Source: an uncultured Eubacteriales bacterium (GTDB taxonomy: Bacteria; Bacillota; Clostridia; Christensenellales; CALVMC01). Taken from it: a stretch of 64,000 bases of DNA. The stretch is from NCBI GenBank assembly GCA_949296455.1, contig CASFOZ010000001.1:62001-126000 (forward strand). The letters run 5' to 3'. A program made the position numbers and the translations under genes. The notes beneath the pieces were generated by a model. The model saw nothing but the letters and a program-made list of their open reading frames with translations, had not been told where the DNA came from and ran no database searches. This document shows, one piece after another, positions 18,137-26,272 of the stretch; positions within the stretch are counted from its first letter, which is position 1; every line of letters starts with the position of its first letter.

Positions 18137-18334
18137 ATTTTTAATTTTAGAGAGCACTACCCTTTTCCAAAAATGCAATAGGTGTATTTTTTAAGTGTCG
18201 TAGGTGTATAAATTTAATTAAAAATTATAAAAATAAAGACCGAAAACTCAATTTCGAATTTTCAGTCTAAACCTGCCTAAAAATACCTAAAACCACCCCA
18301 ATTTAGTGTCAATTGTTTTCAAAATTTTTATACA

Positions 18335-18901
18335 TTAATCACAATACATAAATGATGGTTTCTCTATTTTTTCCCACATATCTTTAAGCAATATACCATT
18401 TATATTAGCTTTATTTTCAAACTCTTCACGAGATTTATATTCTTGCTGAAAATTTTTACTACAAAATACAATATAACAATCGTCATTACTTTTAGAATTT
18501 TTATTAGCTTTTAAAAACACTTCATATACTTCACTATTATATTCAAACAACATTTCACTATAAAAATATAAACCATTAACAAATTCATTAAAAGTTGCCT
18601 TAAAGGGTTTTCCTCGTCTATATTGTTCTCTTGCAGTTGTAGGAGTTACAAGCATAGGATAGCTTATTCCTGCTTTCTTCTCTAACATCTCTTCATCTTT
18701 GCTGAATTTCCAACCACAATTTTTACACTCGCCATTACCATATTGATCTTGCATTGCAACATGTCCACAAATTGAACATTTAACTAATTGGTCTTTTACA
18801 TAAGGATCATCATACTTGAAAAATTTAAAATTCTTTTCATTTAAACCAGAAATATTTTTATTTTGTTTTTCTATCTCATAATCACTTAATTGTTTTGTCA
18901 T
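18335..18901 (-). CDS. Hypothetical protein with CxxC...CxxC zinc ribbon
   Basis: The 188-residue soluble protein is not recognised as a whole. Residues about 42-63 form a zinc-ribbon pattern (CSICGHVAMQ, then CKNCGW), resembling small CPCC-type domains. The C-terminal half is mixed alpha/beta with several aromatic residues and ends in Cys-Asp. It lies between the tRNA-Thr hairpin and a frameshifted GIY-YIG gene, in a lower-GC stretch than its neighbours, consistent with acquired DNA. No function is proposed. Confidence 0.6.
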   Translation of the reverse strand: MTKQLSDYEIEKQNKNISGLNEKNFKFFKYDDPYVKDQLVKCSICGHVAMQDQYGNGECKNCGWKFSKDEEMLEKKAGISYPMLVTPTTAREQYRRGKPFKATFNEFVNGLYFYSEMLFEYNSEVYEVFLKANKNSKSNDDCYIVFCSKNFQQEYKSREEFENKANINGILLKDMWEKIEKPSFMYCD

Positions 18902-18937
18902 TTCTTATCCTTTTAAAATAAAGATTATAATCTGGAT

Positions 18938-19191
18938 CTAATTTTCAGGATTTCTCTCCGGATATCCTTTCTCCCAACTCCAATTATGATCATGTGGAAA
19001 CTCAATGTATCTTTATATCAGACAATCTTGAACTTACTTCATAAGTAGCATAAACTCTAAATGCAAAGGGAACACACTCGCTTCTATTTAACTGTTCCAA
19101 TCTTTTTTTAACATCATCTGCATATCCAATTTTTACATACTCTGGAAATGACGGATTGGTTAAAATATATTACCCCTGTGTTTTCTTCCAT
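18938..19191 (-). pseudogene. Frameshifted GIY-YIG (T5orf172-like) nuclease remnant
   Basis: From ATG 19191 the first ten codons read MEENTGVIY and then leave frame. Removing one base from the T run (plus-strand A run 19162-19165) restores LTNPSFPEYVKIGYADDV and KKRLEQLNRSECVPFAFRVY. These match the N-terminal half of T5orf172/GIY-YIG proteins. The restored frame stops at 19002, right after a KIH that usually continues for about 100 residues more. A third frame then reads EFPHDHNWSWEKGYPERNP to a stop at 18938, possibly from an unrelated gene. The gene is therefore broken at least twice. Confidence 0.7.
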
Positions 19192-19291
19192 ATAAACCTC
19201 ACTGTACTTGAATATTATAACATATGTTTATTTTTTTTATATAAAATTATAAAACAAAAATGATTAATGATTTTTTTAAAAACAAATTTTT

Positions 19292-19717
19292 TTAATTCAA
19301 TCTATTATATTCTTCGTCAGTTACGGGGTTTAGCCATTCGGTAGAAGTCTCTTCGCCGTTCATTTCCACCGCTATATGAGAAAACCAGCTGTCATTTTTT
19401 GCTCCGTGCCAGTGTCTGACATTTGCAGGTATGGTAATTACCTTTCCGGGAACAAGGGAAACGGCTTTTTTGTTTTCTTCTTTGTACCACCCTTCCCCTG
19501 CCGTGCAAATTAAAATCTGACCGCCGCCCGACTTTGCTTTATGTATATGCCAATTATTTCTACACCCGGGTTCGAAAGTTACATTTGCCATAAACAATCC
19601 ACACTTAATATCGGTTAAAGGATTAAGATAGGATTTTCCGATAAAATATTTTTGATACTGAACATTTTCCCTTCCTAATCCGAAAACATTCTGTTTATTA
19701 AATTCTTTTTCTTCCAT
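19292..19717 (-). CDS. Cupin-domain protein
   Basis: The 141-residue protein is a single small beta-barrel. Cupin motif 1 appears as NNWHIHKAKSGGGQILICTAG and motif 2 as PGKVITIPANVRHWHGA, supplying His ligands for a metal. Such cupins are commonly paired with carboxymuconolactone decarboxylase-like proteins, as here (4-base gap). It is the last gene of the MarR-headed operon. Substrate unknown; a role with quinone or aromatic electrophiles is inferred from the operon. Confidence 0.9.
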   Translation of the reverse strand: MEEKEFNKQNVFGLGRENVQYQKYFIGKSYLNPLTDIKCGLFMANVTFEPGCRNNWHIHKAKSGGGQILICTAGEGWYKEENKKAVSLVPGKVITIPANVRHWHGAKNDSWFSHIAVEMNGEETSTEWLNPVTDEEYNRLN

Positions 19718-19721
19718 AACT

Positions 19722-20042
19722 TTATTCCCCGCCGTAAACTTCTTCTATTAAAGGAAAGACGCTCCAAGCCTTAGGCCAACCTGCATAGAATGCAAGGTGA
19801 GTTACGGTTTCCACGATTTCTTCCTTTTTGAGTCCGTGTCTTTTCCCTATCTCGATATGGGCTTTTACCTGCGGATAAAGTCCCTGCGCCATAAGTGCGC
19901 TTATCGTTATTAAACTTCTGTCTCTTAAAGAAAGTTCCTTTTCTCTTGCCCAAACTTCACCAAACAAAACATCGTCGTTAAGTTCTGCAAACTTCGGGGC
20001 AAGTTTTCCGAGTATATCTCTTCCTGCCGTCTGTTTTTCCAT
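19722..20042 (-). CDS. Carboxymuconolactone decarboxylase-like (AhpD-fold) protein
   Basis: The 106-residue all-helical protein matches the CMD family: SLRDRSLITISALMAQG, then YPQVKAHIEIGKRHGLKKEEI and VTHLAFYAGWPKAW. The CxxC pair of peroxidase-reducing AhpD proteins is missing, so an AhpD-like redox role is unlikely. It lies between the cupin and nitroreductase genes with gaps of 4 and 11 bases. Confidence 0.9.
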   Translation of the reverse strand: MEKQTAGRDILGKLAPKFAELNDDVLFGEVWAREKELSLRDRSLITISALMAQGLYPQVKAHIEIGKRHGLKKEEIVETVTHLAFYAGWPKAWSVFPLIEEVYGGE

Positions 20043-20053
20043 AACCTTTCTCC

Positions 20054-20569
20054 TTATTGATTATTTTCAAAGATAACCGTTTCTTCGAGATTTTTTCTTA
20101 CAGTGTGCATCGGATTTCCCGTATAGCTTTTATCCGCATATCCCATAGGTATAAGACAAATCGGTTCGATATTATCGGGCAAATTAAACTCTTTTTTCGC
20201 AGCTTCTATATCGAATCTTCTTACCCATATATTATCCACGCCTAAATTTGTGGCTTCCAAAACTATATGCGTTGCGACTATGCAGGCGTCGGTTTCATAT
20301 GTTGAATAAATTCCGTCGGACCAGGCAATGTTCTTGTCCGAACAAACAAGCAATACTATCGGCGCACCGTATCTGCACGGAGAAATTTTATCTATTTTTT
20401 CCAAAGACTGTTTGGAATTTAAAACATAAATTTTTTGCGGTTGCAGATTTTTTGCGGTAGGCGCAAGACTTGCCGTTTTTAAAATTCTTTCCAAGGTTTT
20501 CTGCGGAACGTTTTTTTCGCTGAATTTTCTTGTTGCAGTTCTCTTTTTAACAACTTCTTCGAATTCCAT
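20054..20569 (-). CDS. Nitroreductase-family FMN oxidoreductase
   Basis: The 171-residue protein begins with EEVVKKRTATRKFSEKNVP, the phosphate-binding start of the nitroreductase fold. It continues with SLAPTAKNLQPQKIYV and ends with IGYAD-like IPMGYADKSYTGNP. The family reduces nitroaromatics, quinones or flavins using NAD(P)H. It is on the short side (170 against about 190-220 residues) but has all core motifs. Confidence 0.93.
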   Translation of the reverse strand: MEFEEVVKKRTATRKFSEKNVPQKTLERILKTASLAPTAKNLQPQKIYVLNSKQSLEKIDKISPCRYGAPIVLLVCSDKNIAWSDGIYSTYETDACIVATHIVLEATNLGVDNIWVRRFDIEAAKKEFNLPDNIEPICLIPMGYADKSYTGNPMHTVRKNLEETVIFENNQ

Positions 20570-20570
20570 A

Positions 20571-20876
20571 TTAATCTCCTTTTATTTCCGAGTATTTATA
20601 AGCTTTCATTTTTATTTTATATTTATCTTTTAACTTTTCTATTTCTTTCATAAGCGGTGATTTATGGTGCTGTTTTAAGGCATTTTCGTCTTCCCAGCAA
20701 TCGATAAGCAAAACGGTATCGTCGTTTTCCAAAGGATAAAAATATTCATATCTTTTATTTCCTTTTTCCTTTCTTATTTTGTCCACTATTCCGCTTGAAA
20801 TCATTTCTTCGGCAAACCTTCTTGCGTTTCCGTTTTGCCCTTCATAGTAAATATTGATAACTAAATCCATTTTCAT
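20571..20876 (-). CDS. Antibiotic-biosynthesis-monooxygenase-like (ABM) protein
   Basis: The 101-residue ferredoxin-like protein has the ABM layout: beta strand VINIYYEGQNG, a helix rich in charged residues, and the core YFYPLENDDTVLLIDCWED followed by HHKSPLMKEIEK. YgiN-type members act as quinol monooxygenases or protect against quinones. The ATG two codons further in (20870) is equally well spaced from the GGG site. One base separates it from the nitroreductase gene. Confidence 0.83.
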   Translation of the reverse strand: MKMDLVINIYYEGQNGNARRFAEEMISSGIVDKIRKEKGNKRYEYFYPLENDDTVLLIDCWEDENALKQHHKSPLMKEIEKLKDKYKIKMKAYKYSEIKGD

Positions 20877-20971
20877 TTCCCTTTTATTTTTTTAACGATA
20901 ATATTTTATGGCATTAAATTATTGCTATTAAAAAATACTTTAAATTATAAAAAATAAAAGACTTCGTCGTA

Positions 20972-21445
20972 TTACATATAATTTTTTGCCCAAAGCAGTA
21001 ATTCACGGGAATCGGAATTTCCGGAAAATCTTTTACCTTTTTCTACTACGGCGTTTTTTGCGACAGACTGAATGTATTTATAAGTTTCGCCCATTCCGCT
21101 GCCGCCGGAGGTTGCAAAAGGAATTATCCTTTTGTTTTTAAAATCGTATTGTTCCAAAAAGGTATCGACTACCGAAGGTTCTCTGTACCACCAGATAGGA
21201 AATCCTATAAAAATATTATCGTAACCGTTAAAATCTTCGACTTTTCCTACAATTTCGGGACGAGAATTAACGTCCGCCATTTCTTTGGAACTTCTCGAAT
21301 TTTTATCTGTCCAGTCCAAATCCTTATCGGTATATTTTTGTCGTGGTACAATTTCAAAGATATCGGAGCCTATTGCTTCCGCAAGTCTTTTTGCGAGTTT
21401 TTCGGTTACTCCGCTTGCACTGAAATAAACTACTAAATTCTTCAT
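20972..21445 (-). CDS. Flavodoxin
   Basis: This 157-residue flavodoxin-fold protein has the FMN phosphate loop SASGVTEKLAKRLAE at residues about 9-23. It also has FIGFPIWWYREPSVVDTFLEQ and the second FMN loop PFATSGGSGMGET. The family carries low-potential electrons or, as in WrbA/flavodoxin-like oxidoreductases, reduces quinones. A 95-base AT-rich gap separates it from the next gene downstream, the longest gap within the operon. Confidence 0.93.
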   Translation of the reverse strand: MKNLVVYFSASGVTEKLAKRLAEAIGSDIFEIVPRQKYTDKDLDWTDKNSRSSKEMADVNSRPEIVGKVEDFNGYDNIFIGFPIWWYREPSVVDTFLEQYDFKNKRIIPFATSGGSGMGETYKYIQSVAKNAVVEKGKRFSGNSDSRELLLWAKNYM

Positions 21446-21458
21446 TTTAAACTCCTTA

Positions 21459-22436
21459 TTAAAACAAATATTTATTATAAAATTCCGCTATTTTTTCGAA
21501 AGGAATTACATTCATATTGTCATATAAATCGGTATGAACCGCATTCGGAATAATCAGCAATTCTTTGTTTTGTCCTTTAAGTTTTTTAAAAGCGTCTTTA
21601 CTGAAATAGCAGGAATGCGCTTTTTCTCCGTGTATCATTAAAACTGCGCTTCTGATTTCATTACTGAAAGTCAGTATCGGCATATTTATAAAAGAAAGAG
21701 CCGAAGTCTTATTCCATCCGCCGTTAGAGTTTAAAGAACGCTTATGGTATCCCCGTTCCGTTTTGTAATACATATAGTAATCTCTAACGAACTGAGGTGC
21801 GTCGCAAGGCAACGGGTCTACTACTCCGCCCGCAAGTTCGTAATCTCCTTTTTGATAATCGATAGTTCTTTGAGCATTGAGACTTAGTTTTAATTTATAC
21901 CTTTCTTCATCATCGGTCTTGTCAAAATATCCGTAAGCGTTAACTCTCGACATATCGTACATTGTCGAAGTTACCGTCGCTTTTATTCTCGTATCGATAG
22001 CGGCTGCGTTGAGCGCCATTCCGCCGAATCCGCAAATTCCGAGGATTCCTATTCTTTCAGCGTCCGCATTATCCTGAACGGATAAAAAATCGACAGCTGC
22101 GCAAAAGTCTTCTGTATTTATATCGGGGGACGCTACATATCTCGGATTTCCTCCGCTCTCTCCTGTAAACGACGGGTCGAAAGCCAAAGTTAAAAACCCG
22201 TACTCGGCAATTTTTTGAGCGTAAAGCCCGGAACTCTGCTCTTTAACCGCTCCGAAAGGTCCGCTTATCGCAATTGCCGGCAACTTGCCTTTTTTGTCTT
22301 TCGGCTCGTATAAATCAGCCGCAAGGGTTATACCGTATCGGTTATGAAAAGACACCTTCCTGTGATTTACATTATTGCTTTTGGCAAAGGTCTTGTCCCA
22401 CTCTTTACATAAATTCAATTTTTCTTCAACAAACAT
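21459..22436 (-). CDS. Alpha/beta hydrolase with GICGFGG nucleophile elbow
   Basis: The 325-residue protein has an oxyanion strand PAIAISGPFGAVKEQSSG, an elbow GILGICGFGG with Cys at the expected nucleophile position, and a C-terminal catalytic His in NAVHTDLYD. Cysteine in place of serine recalls dienelactone-hydrolase-like members. These proteins often co-occur with carboxymuconolactone decarboxylase and cupin genes. Substrate unknown. Confidence 0.88.
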   Translation of the reverse strand: MFVEEKLNLCKEWDKTFAKSNNVNHRKVSFHNRYGITLAADLYEPKDKKGKLPAIAISGPFGAVKEQSSGLYAQKIAEYGFLTLAFDPSFTGESGGNPRYVASPDINTEDFCAAVDFLSVQDNADAERIGILGICGFGGMALNAAAIDTRIKATVTSTMYDMSRVNAYGYFDKTDDEERYKLKLSLNAQRTIDYQKGDYELAGGVVDPLPCDAPQFVRDYYMYYKTERGYHKRSLNSNGGWNKTSALSFINMPILTFSNEIRSAVLMIHGEKAHSCYFSKDAFKKLKGQNKELLIIPNAVHTDLYDNMNVIPFEKIAEFYNKYLF

Positions 22437-22449
22437 TTTATATCTCCTT

Positions 22450-22953
22450 CTATTTTATAAAATCGACTACTACACTTCCACTGCCTAAGCACTTTTTTAA
22501 ATTTGTAGTATCGACAATTTTGCCGATTTTCGAATATGAGTATCCCGATGAAAATGTTTCATAAAATATAACTATACAATTATTTCCCCAAAGCATTATA
22601 TCGCCGGCATAAATCTTTTCTGTTTTTTCAGAATTTGCAGGCAAAGATGAGTCCAGATAACAATACTTTTCGTTACCGTTTAATTCATTCATATTTAAGG
22701 ATTGCGGCAACATATCGTAAAAAGAATCAGCCGTGCTGTTTTTTTCCAGACTTATTTCAAAGATTGTGTTGTCAATTTTAATTTTCATAAACCCACCTTC
22801 GTTATCGTTTAACTCCATATCTTCATCGTCTTTTACGGGAGTTTCCGTTTCACTGCCCGATGGCAAGTTTGAATAATTTTTAATATTGCAAGAAGAGAGT
22901 ATAAACACAAAACAGAAAATGCAAAACATACTCAATATTTTTAAATATTTCAT
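22450..22953 (-). CDS. Cyclophilin-like-fold lipoprotein
   Basis: The 167-residue precursor has a lipoprotein signal with lipobox ILSSC. An acidic linker follows, then a domain (MKIKIDNTIFEISLEKNSTA ... AGDIMLWGNNCIVIFYETF ... SYSKIGKI) that matches the cyclophilin-like family. That family is frequently found beside flavodoxin genes. The longer frame starts at 22977, but ATG 22953 follows an AGAGGGG site. It is probably an extracytoplasmic partner of the operon's redox proteins; its ligand is unknown. Confidence 0.85.
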   Translation of the reverse strand: MKYLKILSMFCIFCFVFILSSCNIKNYSNLPSGSETETPVKDDEDMELNDNEGGFMKIKIDNTIFEISLEKNSTADSFYDMLPQSLNMNELNGNEKYCYLDSSLPANSEKTEKIYAGDIMLWGNNCIVIFYETFSSGYSYSKIGKIVDTTNLKKCLGSGSVVVDFIK

Positions 22954-22963
22954 ATCAACCCCT

Positions 22964-23401
22964 CTACTGATTTTCAATTTGAAAAACTTTATTTATTTCC
23001 TTCTCGAAATCTTCCAACTCCAAAATCAGATTTTCTGCATTTTTTTCAATTTTCTTAAAGACCTGTTTTTCCAAATCAAATAATTTTACTAAAAGTCTGT
23101 CGGAAAAATTCTGTCCTTCTTTTGTAAGAGTAATATTCATTTCTCTTTTTTTACCGCCTATTTTAAGCAATTTCACAAGTTTCTGTTTTTCCAAATCTTT
23201 GATTATGGTATTTATGGTTGTTAACGGCAAATCCCATTCGTTACATATTTCTTTTTGCGTATGCGGTTTATTATCGCTTAAAGCATACATAATCCAAAGC
23301 AAATTGGCTTTTACATTTTCTTTTTTTGCAAAATCGGAATAATAACCGTCTATTTTGTAAATGATTTTACCAAACTTATAAAAAAATTCTCTGCTGTCCA
23401 T
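22964..23401 (-). CDS. MarR-family transcriptional regulator
   Basis: The 145-residue regulator has a winged helix with PHTQKEICNEWDLPLTTINT as helix-turn-helix (residues about 48-67) and the wing LKIGGKKREMNITLTKEG. The start used here is ATG 23401, behind AAGGAGA. It is the first gene of an operon of electrophile- and quinone-type genes, so it is likely their repressor, comparable in setting to MhqR or YodB-like regulators. The inducer is unknown. Confidence 0.92.
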   Translation of the reverse strand: MDSREFFYKFGKIIYKIDGYYSDFAKKENVKANLLWIMYALSDNKPHTQKEICNEWDLPLTTINTIIKDLEKQKLVKLLKIGGKKREMNITLTKEGQNFSDRLLVKLFDLEKQVFKKIEKNAENLILELEDFEKEINKVFQIENQ

Positions 23402-23418
23402 TTTATCTCCTTGCATAT

Positions 23419-23448
23419 ATTATAATACGAATTAGGATTTTAAGTCAA
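23419..23448 (-). promoter_or_regulatory. Promoter of the MarR-headed operon
   Basis: On the minus strand TTGACT (23443-23448) and TATAAT (23419-23424) have an 18-base spacer, 18 bases before the MarR start. Any autorepression operator should overlap this site, but no clean palindrome was recognised. Confidence 0.65.
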
Positions 23449-23745
23449 TACCGTTACGGATTTTTTATATTTTCAGTTATTTCCGAATTTACCATTAAAC
23501 ACTCGATAAATAAAATTCAATCTCTTAAAGTTCGGAAACTTTATTTGATATTTTAACCTAAGTAGTTATGACGATATAAAATAATTTTGAAAATATATTA
23601 AAATATAAAGAATTAAATAAGAAATTTCATTTTTTATCGTTTACAAAATATAATATCGCTGAAAATAAATTTTACATCGTTACCGTTTAATGTTAAATAA
23701 TATTACTGCAATATAAACATTTATTAATATTGTTTTTCGCTTGCT

Positions 23746-23775
23746 GTTTACAAAAAAAAGTAAACTTGTTAAAAT
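23746..23775 (+). promoter_or_regulatory. Promoter with overlapping inverted repeat GTTTAC-N8-GTAAAC
   Basis: TTTACA (23747-23752) and TAAAAT (23770-23775) are spaced by 17 bases. The -35 box lies inside a perfect inverted repeat, GTTTAC (23746-23751), eight A residues, and GTAAAC (23760-23765). A repressor dimer bound there would cover the -35 element. The protein that might bind is not identifiable. Confidence 0.6.
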
Positions 23776-23791
23776 ACATTAAGGTGAAACA

Positions 23792-24502
23792 ATGAATTTA
23801 ATAAAAGACGAATGGACTTTAAACGACATTGGTAAGTTTGAGCAATACCTTGAAACTTTTAAACAAAGCGAAGACAAAATCAAAAGAGCTACAAGTATTT
23901 TATGCACCGGTTACAGAGTACTTGCCATACCCACCATTACTCTTAAAAAAATAGCGAAAGAAATTTTAAAAGGCAACTTTCAAAGTTTTTTAAATCTTAA
24001 AATTTATTCGACCTATGAAAGCATAGCGATATCGGGGTTTATCATTTCTAACATAAAAGATTTTGAACTTTTAAAAAGTTATCTTTCCGAATATTCAAAG
24101 AAAGCGGACTGCTGGGCGCTGTGCGATTTGTTTTCTTTTATTGTAAAGGGAAAAGAAAATTCCTTTTTAAATCTTTCAAATAGTTTAATCGACTCCGACT
24201 TGCCTTTCGAGAGAAGAATAGGTTATAGAATTTTATTCAGTTTTATCGACACAAATCTGCCTTTTATTTTTAATGCCGTAAACGGAAGCTTTAATGAAAA
24301 AGAATATTATGTAAATATGATAATAGCCTGGCTTCTTTGCGAATGTTTTATAAAACAAAAAAAAGAAACGACAGACTTTATACTTAAAAACCGACTTAAT
24401 GACTTTGTAAAAAATAAATTCATTCAAAAATGCAGAGAAAGTTACAGAGTATCCGAACTTGATAAGGAATTTTTACTATCACTAAAAAAACAAAGTCAAT
24501 AA
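23792..24502 (+). CDS. DNA alkylation repair protein, AlkD-like HEAT-repeat family
   Basis: The 236-residue all-helical protein matches the DNA_alkylation family of AlkD/AlkC glycosylases. It has AIPTITLKKIAKEI near residue 46, the central ADCWALCD equivalent to the W-D motif, and FERRIGYRILFSF. These monofunctional glycosylases excise alkylated purines. Overall length is typical. It stands alone between two promoters and a shared terminator at its end. Confidence 0.85.
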   Translation: MNLIKDEWTLNDIGKFEQYLETFKQSEDKIKRATSILCTGYRVLAIPTITLKKIAKEILKGNFQSFLNLKIYSTYESIAISGFIISNIKDFELLKSYLSEYSKKADCWALCDLFSFIVKGKENSFLNLSNSLIDSDLPFERRIGYRILFSFIDTNLPFIFNAVNGSFNEKEYYVNMIIAWLLCECFIKQKKETTDFILKNRLNDFVKNKFIQKCRESYRVSELDKEFLLSLKKQSQ

Positions 24503-24596
24503 CTTTTGTCAATTTTTTTAACTGAATTTACGATAAAACATTTTATTTTAATCTTTTAAAACCATCTATTAAACTTATAATAATATATAACCAATT

Positions 24597-24633
24597 AATA
24601 AAGCAATCTGTCAAAAAGGCAGATTGCTTTATT
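24597..24633. terminator. Bidirectional intrinsic terminator between convergent genes
   Basis: A 14-base stem (24597-24610 with 24620-24633) surrounds a nine-base loop. Its AT-rich ends (AATAAAG/CTTTATT) serve both the alkylation-repair gene and the convergent flavin reductase gene. Confidence 0.85.
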
Positions 24634-24651
24634 TGAATATCGATTATTAAA

Positions 24652-25563
24652 TTATTTCTTTTTTTCCTGACGGCGCTTGTCGTTTATTACGGTAAGAGCT
24701 TGTTCGTCTATCAGAGTTATTCCTTCGCTTTTTGCTATCTCCACCATTTGAGTGAGTGCCATTTTCAAAAAAACTCTCGGGATTTTAGTAAGTTTTTCGC
24801 AAGCTTCTTTTGTAAATTTAACATTCGGATCTATTCTGCCAGCACAGTAAATAACAGAATTGACATCGCCGTCTTTTGCCTGAATTTGCTCCGCTATCGG
24901 TTTTCTGAATTTCGTATACCAGAAGTTTGTACTGTCTCTGTATCCGTAATCTACGGGAACCTTTGGAAAAGCGCTTCCTTTAACGCCGTTCACGATTGCG
25001 TCGTACTGTTTTTCTTTCATCCAGATTTTATCTACTTTAAGAATGAAATGAGCTCCGAACTTGCTTGTTATACCGTTAAAGTTTCTGTACGGCGGTTCGT
25101 ACCCTTCAAGACAGCCTTCCTTGTCTTTGTAAGCATCTTCAAGACTGTCGTCCCATGTGCATTCGAAAACCTGAAATGCGTCTTTTACGATTTTAGGCCT
25201 ATCGGCACCTATTTCGCTGTCGACAAGTTCGAACTTACAGTCTTTCATCTTCTCGTCGGTAGTCTCGCCGGGAAACCCTAACCTTACCGCCTCTTTAAAA
25301 TTCTTCCTGTCGTCAGTAATAAAATTCAAAGTGGCTTTTTTGGTGCGAAGAATATTCTGTGCGGTGTTTGAACTGTTCCTTGCTTCGAGAAGCATCGCAT
25401 AGTAATCTTTCCCTGCGATATAGTACGGGAAGCAAAGAGAGTATGAACCTAAATTGGTCTTTCCGTTTTGGGAAACGGTAGAAATCAAAATCGTAGGCAT
25501 CGGATAAAAAGCCGATGTCTGATAAAAATTATCAACTATTCTTAAATCTTTAAAATCCTTCAT
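24652..25563 (-). CDS. Flavin reductase-like domain protein
   Basis: The 303-residue protein has a split-barrel FMN-binding domain: PMPTILISTVSQNGKTNLGSYS near the N-terminus, RNSSNTAQNILRTK and LRLGFPGETT-like VRLGFPGETT. The C-terminal 100 residues extend the usual 190-residue domain and end in a basic tail. The family uses FMN to move electrons from NAD(P)H or ferredoxin. A GTG frame extends to 25572, but ATG 25563 is 5 bases after GGTGG. The upstream region carries that Shine-Dalgarno stretch twice. Confidence 0.85.
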   Translation of the reverse strand: MKDFKDLRIVDNFYQTSAFYPMPTILISTVSQNGKTNLGSYSLCFPYYIAGKDYYAMLLEARNSSNTAQNILRTKKATLNFITDDRKNFKEAVRLGFPGETTDEKMKDCKFELVDSEIGADRPKIVKDAFQVFECTWDDSLEDAYKDKEGCLEGYEPPYRNFNGITSKFGAHFILKVDKIWMKEKQYDAIVNGVKGSAFPKVPVDYGYRDSTNFWYTKFRKPIAEQIQAKDGDVNSVIYCAGRIDPNVKFTKEACEKLTKIPRVFLKMALTQMVEIAKSEGITLIDEQALTVINDKRRQEKKK

Positions 25564-25699
25564 AACTGCCACCTACATATTACCACCTACATATAAGTTA
25601 TATTATAATTATATACCTTAAAAGACAAAAGTACAATATGTATTTAAGTTTAAAATACAAAAGAAAGTTTTTTTGAAAACAATATCGGATATTTAAAAT

Positions 25700-26059
25700 T
25701 TAAAAGTCAACCGGGCCTGCAAAGTTAGTAATTTTTTTATTGCACTCATTTGCATATTTAAAAGTTTCGTTCATACCGGCATCGAAAGGTAAATAATTAA
25801 TTTCCGGTTTATAACTTTTCATGTAATAAAAAATACAGAAATCGCTGTCGTCAATCATAGAACGGTTCCTTGCCAGAAATGAAATATTTTTCTTACTTTC
25901 TGTCTTTGGCTCATAGGTCTTTCTCTCGTCGAAAAGCATCCCCTCGCTGAATTTCCGATAAAAATTATCGTTAAGCCTGTTCAGGATATTAATATCCTTT
26001 TCAAGCAAACATCTTTGGAAATAAGAAGTGTAAGCAATTCTTTTTATATTGGATTTATT
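25700..26059 (-). pseudogene. N-terminally truncated SLOG/DUF1273-like fragment
   Basis: An open frame from a stop near 26060 to 25700 reads KRIAYTSYFQR, later FLARNRSMIDDSDFCIFYY and MNETFKYANECNKKI. The stretch RNRSMIDDSDFCIFYY is characteristic of the second half of SLOG-type (DUF1273) proteins. The nucleotide-binding N-terminal half and a normal start codon are missing. A TTG at 26008 could start a 102-residue product, but this is most likely a decayed gene. Confidence 0.55.
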
Positions 26060-26063
26060 TTAT

Positions 26064-26171
26064 TTGGGCAGAGAATACAACGAAGAAGACAAGTATGTTT
26101 TAGATATGTTCGGCAATCTTTCCAAAGAAAGCAGACAGATAATATTGGATTTAATGAAAAAACTTAAATAA
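26064..26171 (+). pseudogene. Short remnant resembling the C-terminus of an XRE-type regulator
   Basis: The frame reads LGREYNEEDKYVLDMFGNLS and ends with SRQIILDLMKKLK before a stop. That helical ending is common in XRE-family regulators. There is no start codon, ribosome site or DNA-binding domain. It faces the SLOG fragment and may mark a deleted segment. Confidence 0.3.
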
Positions 26172-26272
26172 TCAAGTATCTCTATTTTACAAGGTTAATT
26201 ATTTCCTTAATCGTTTACAATACAATTTTATATTCATAAAAATTAAAATCCGTTATTATAACTGTTTTTTAC

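Larger units (their letters stand above)
23402..23791. other. Divergent intergenic region between MarR operon and alkylation-repair gene
   Basis: These 390 AT-rich bases hold the MarR-operon promoter at the left and the alkylation-repair promoter with an inverted repeat at the right. The middle (about 23460-23740) shows no gene or stable structure. Confidence 0.6.
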
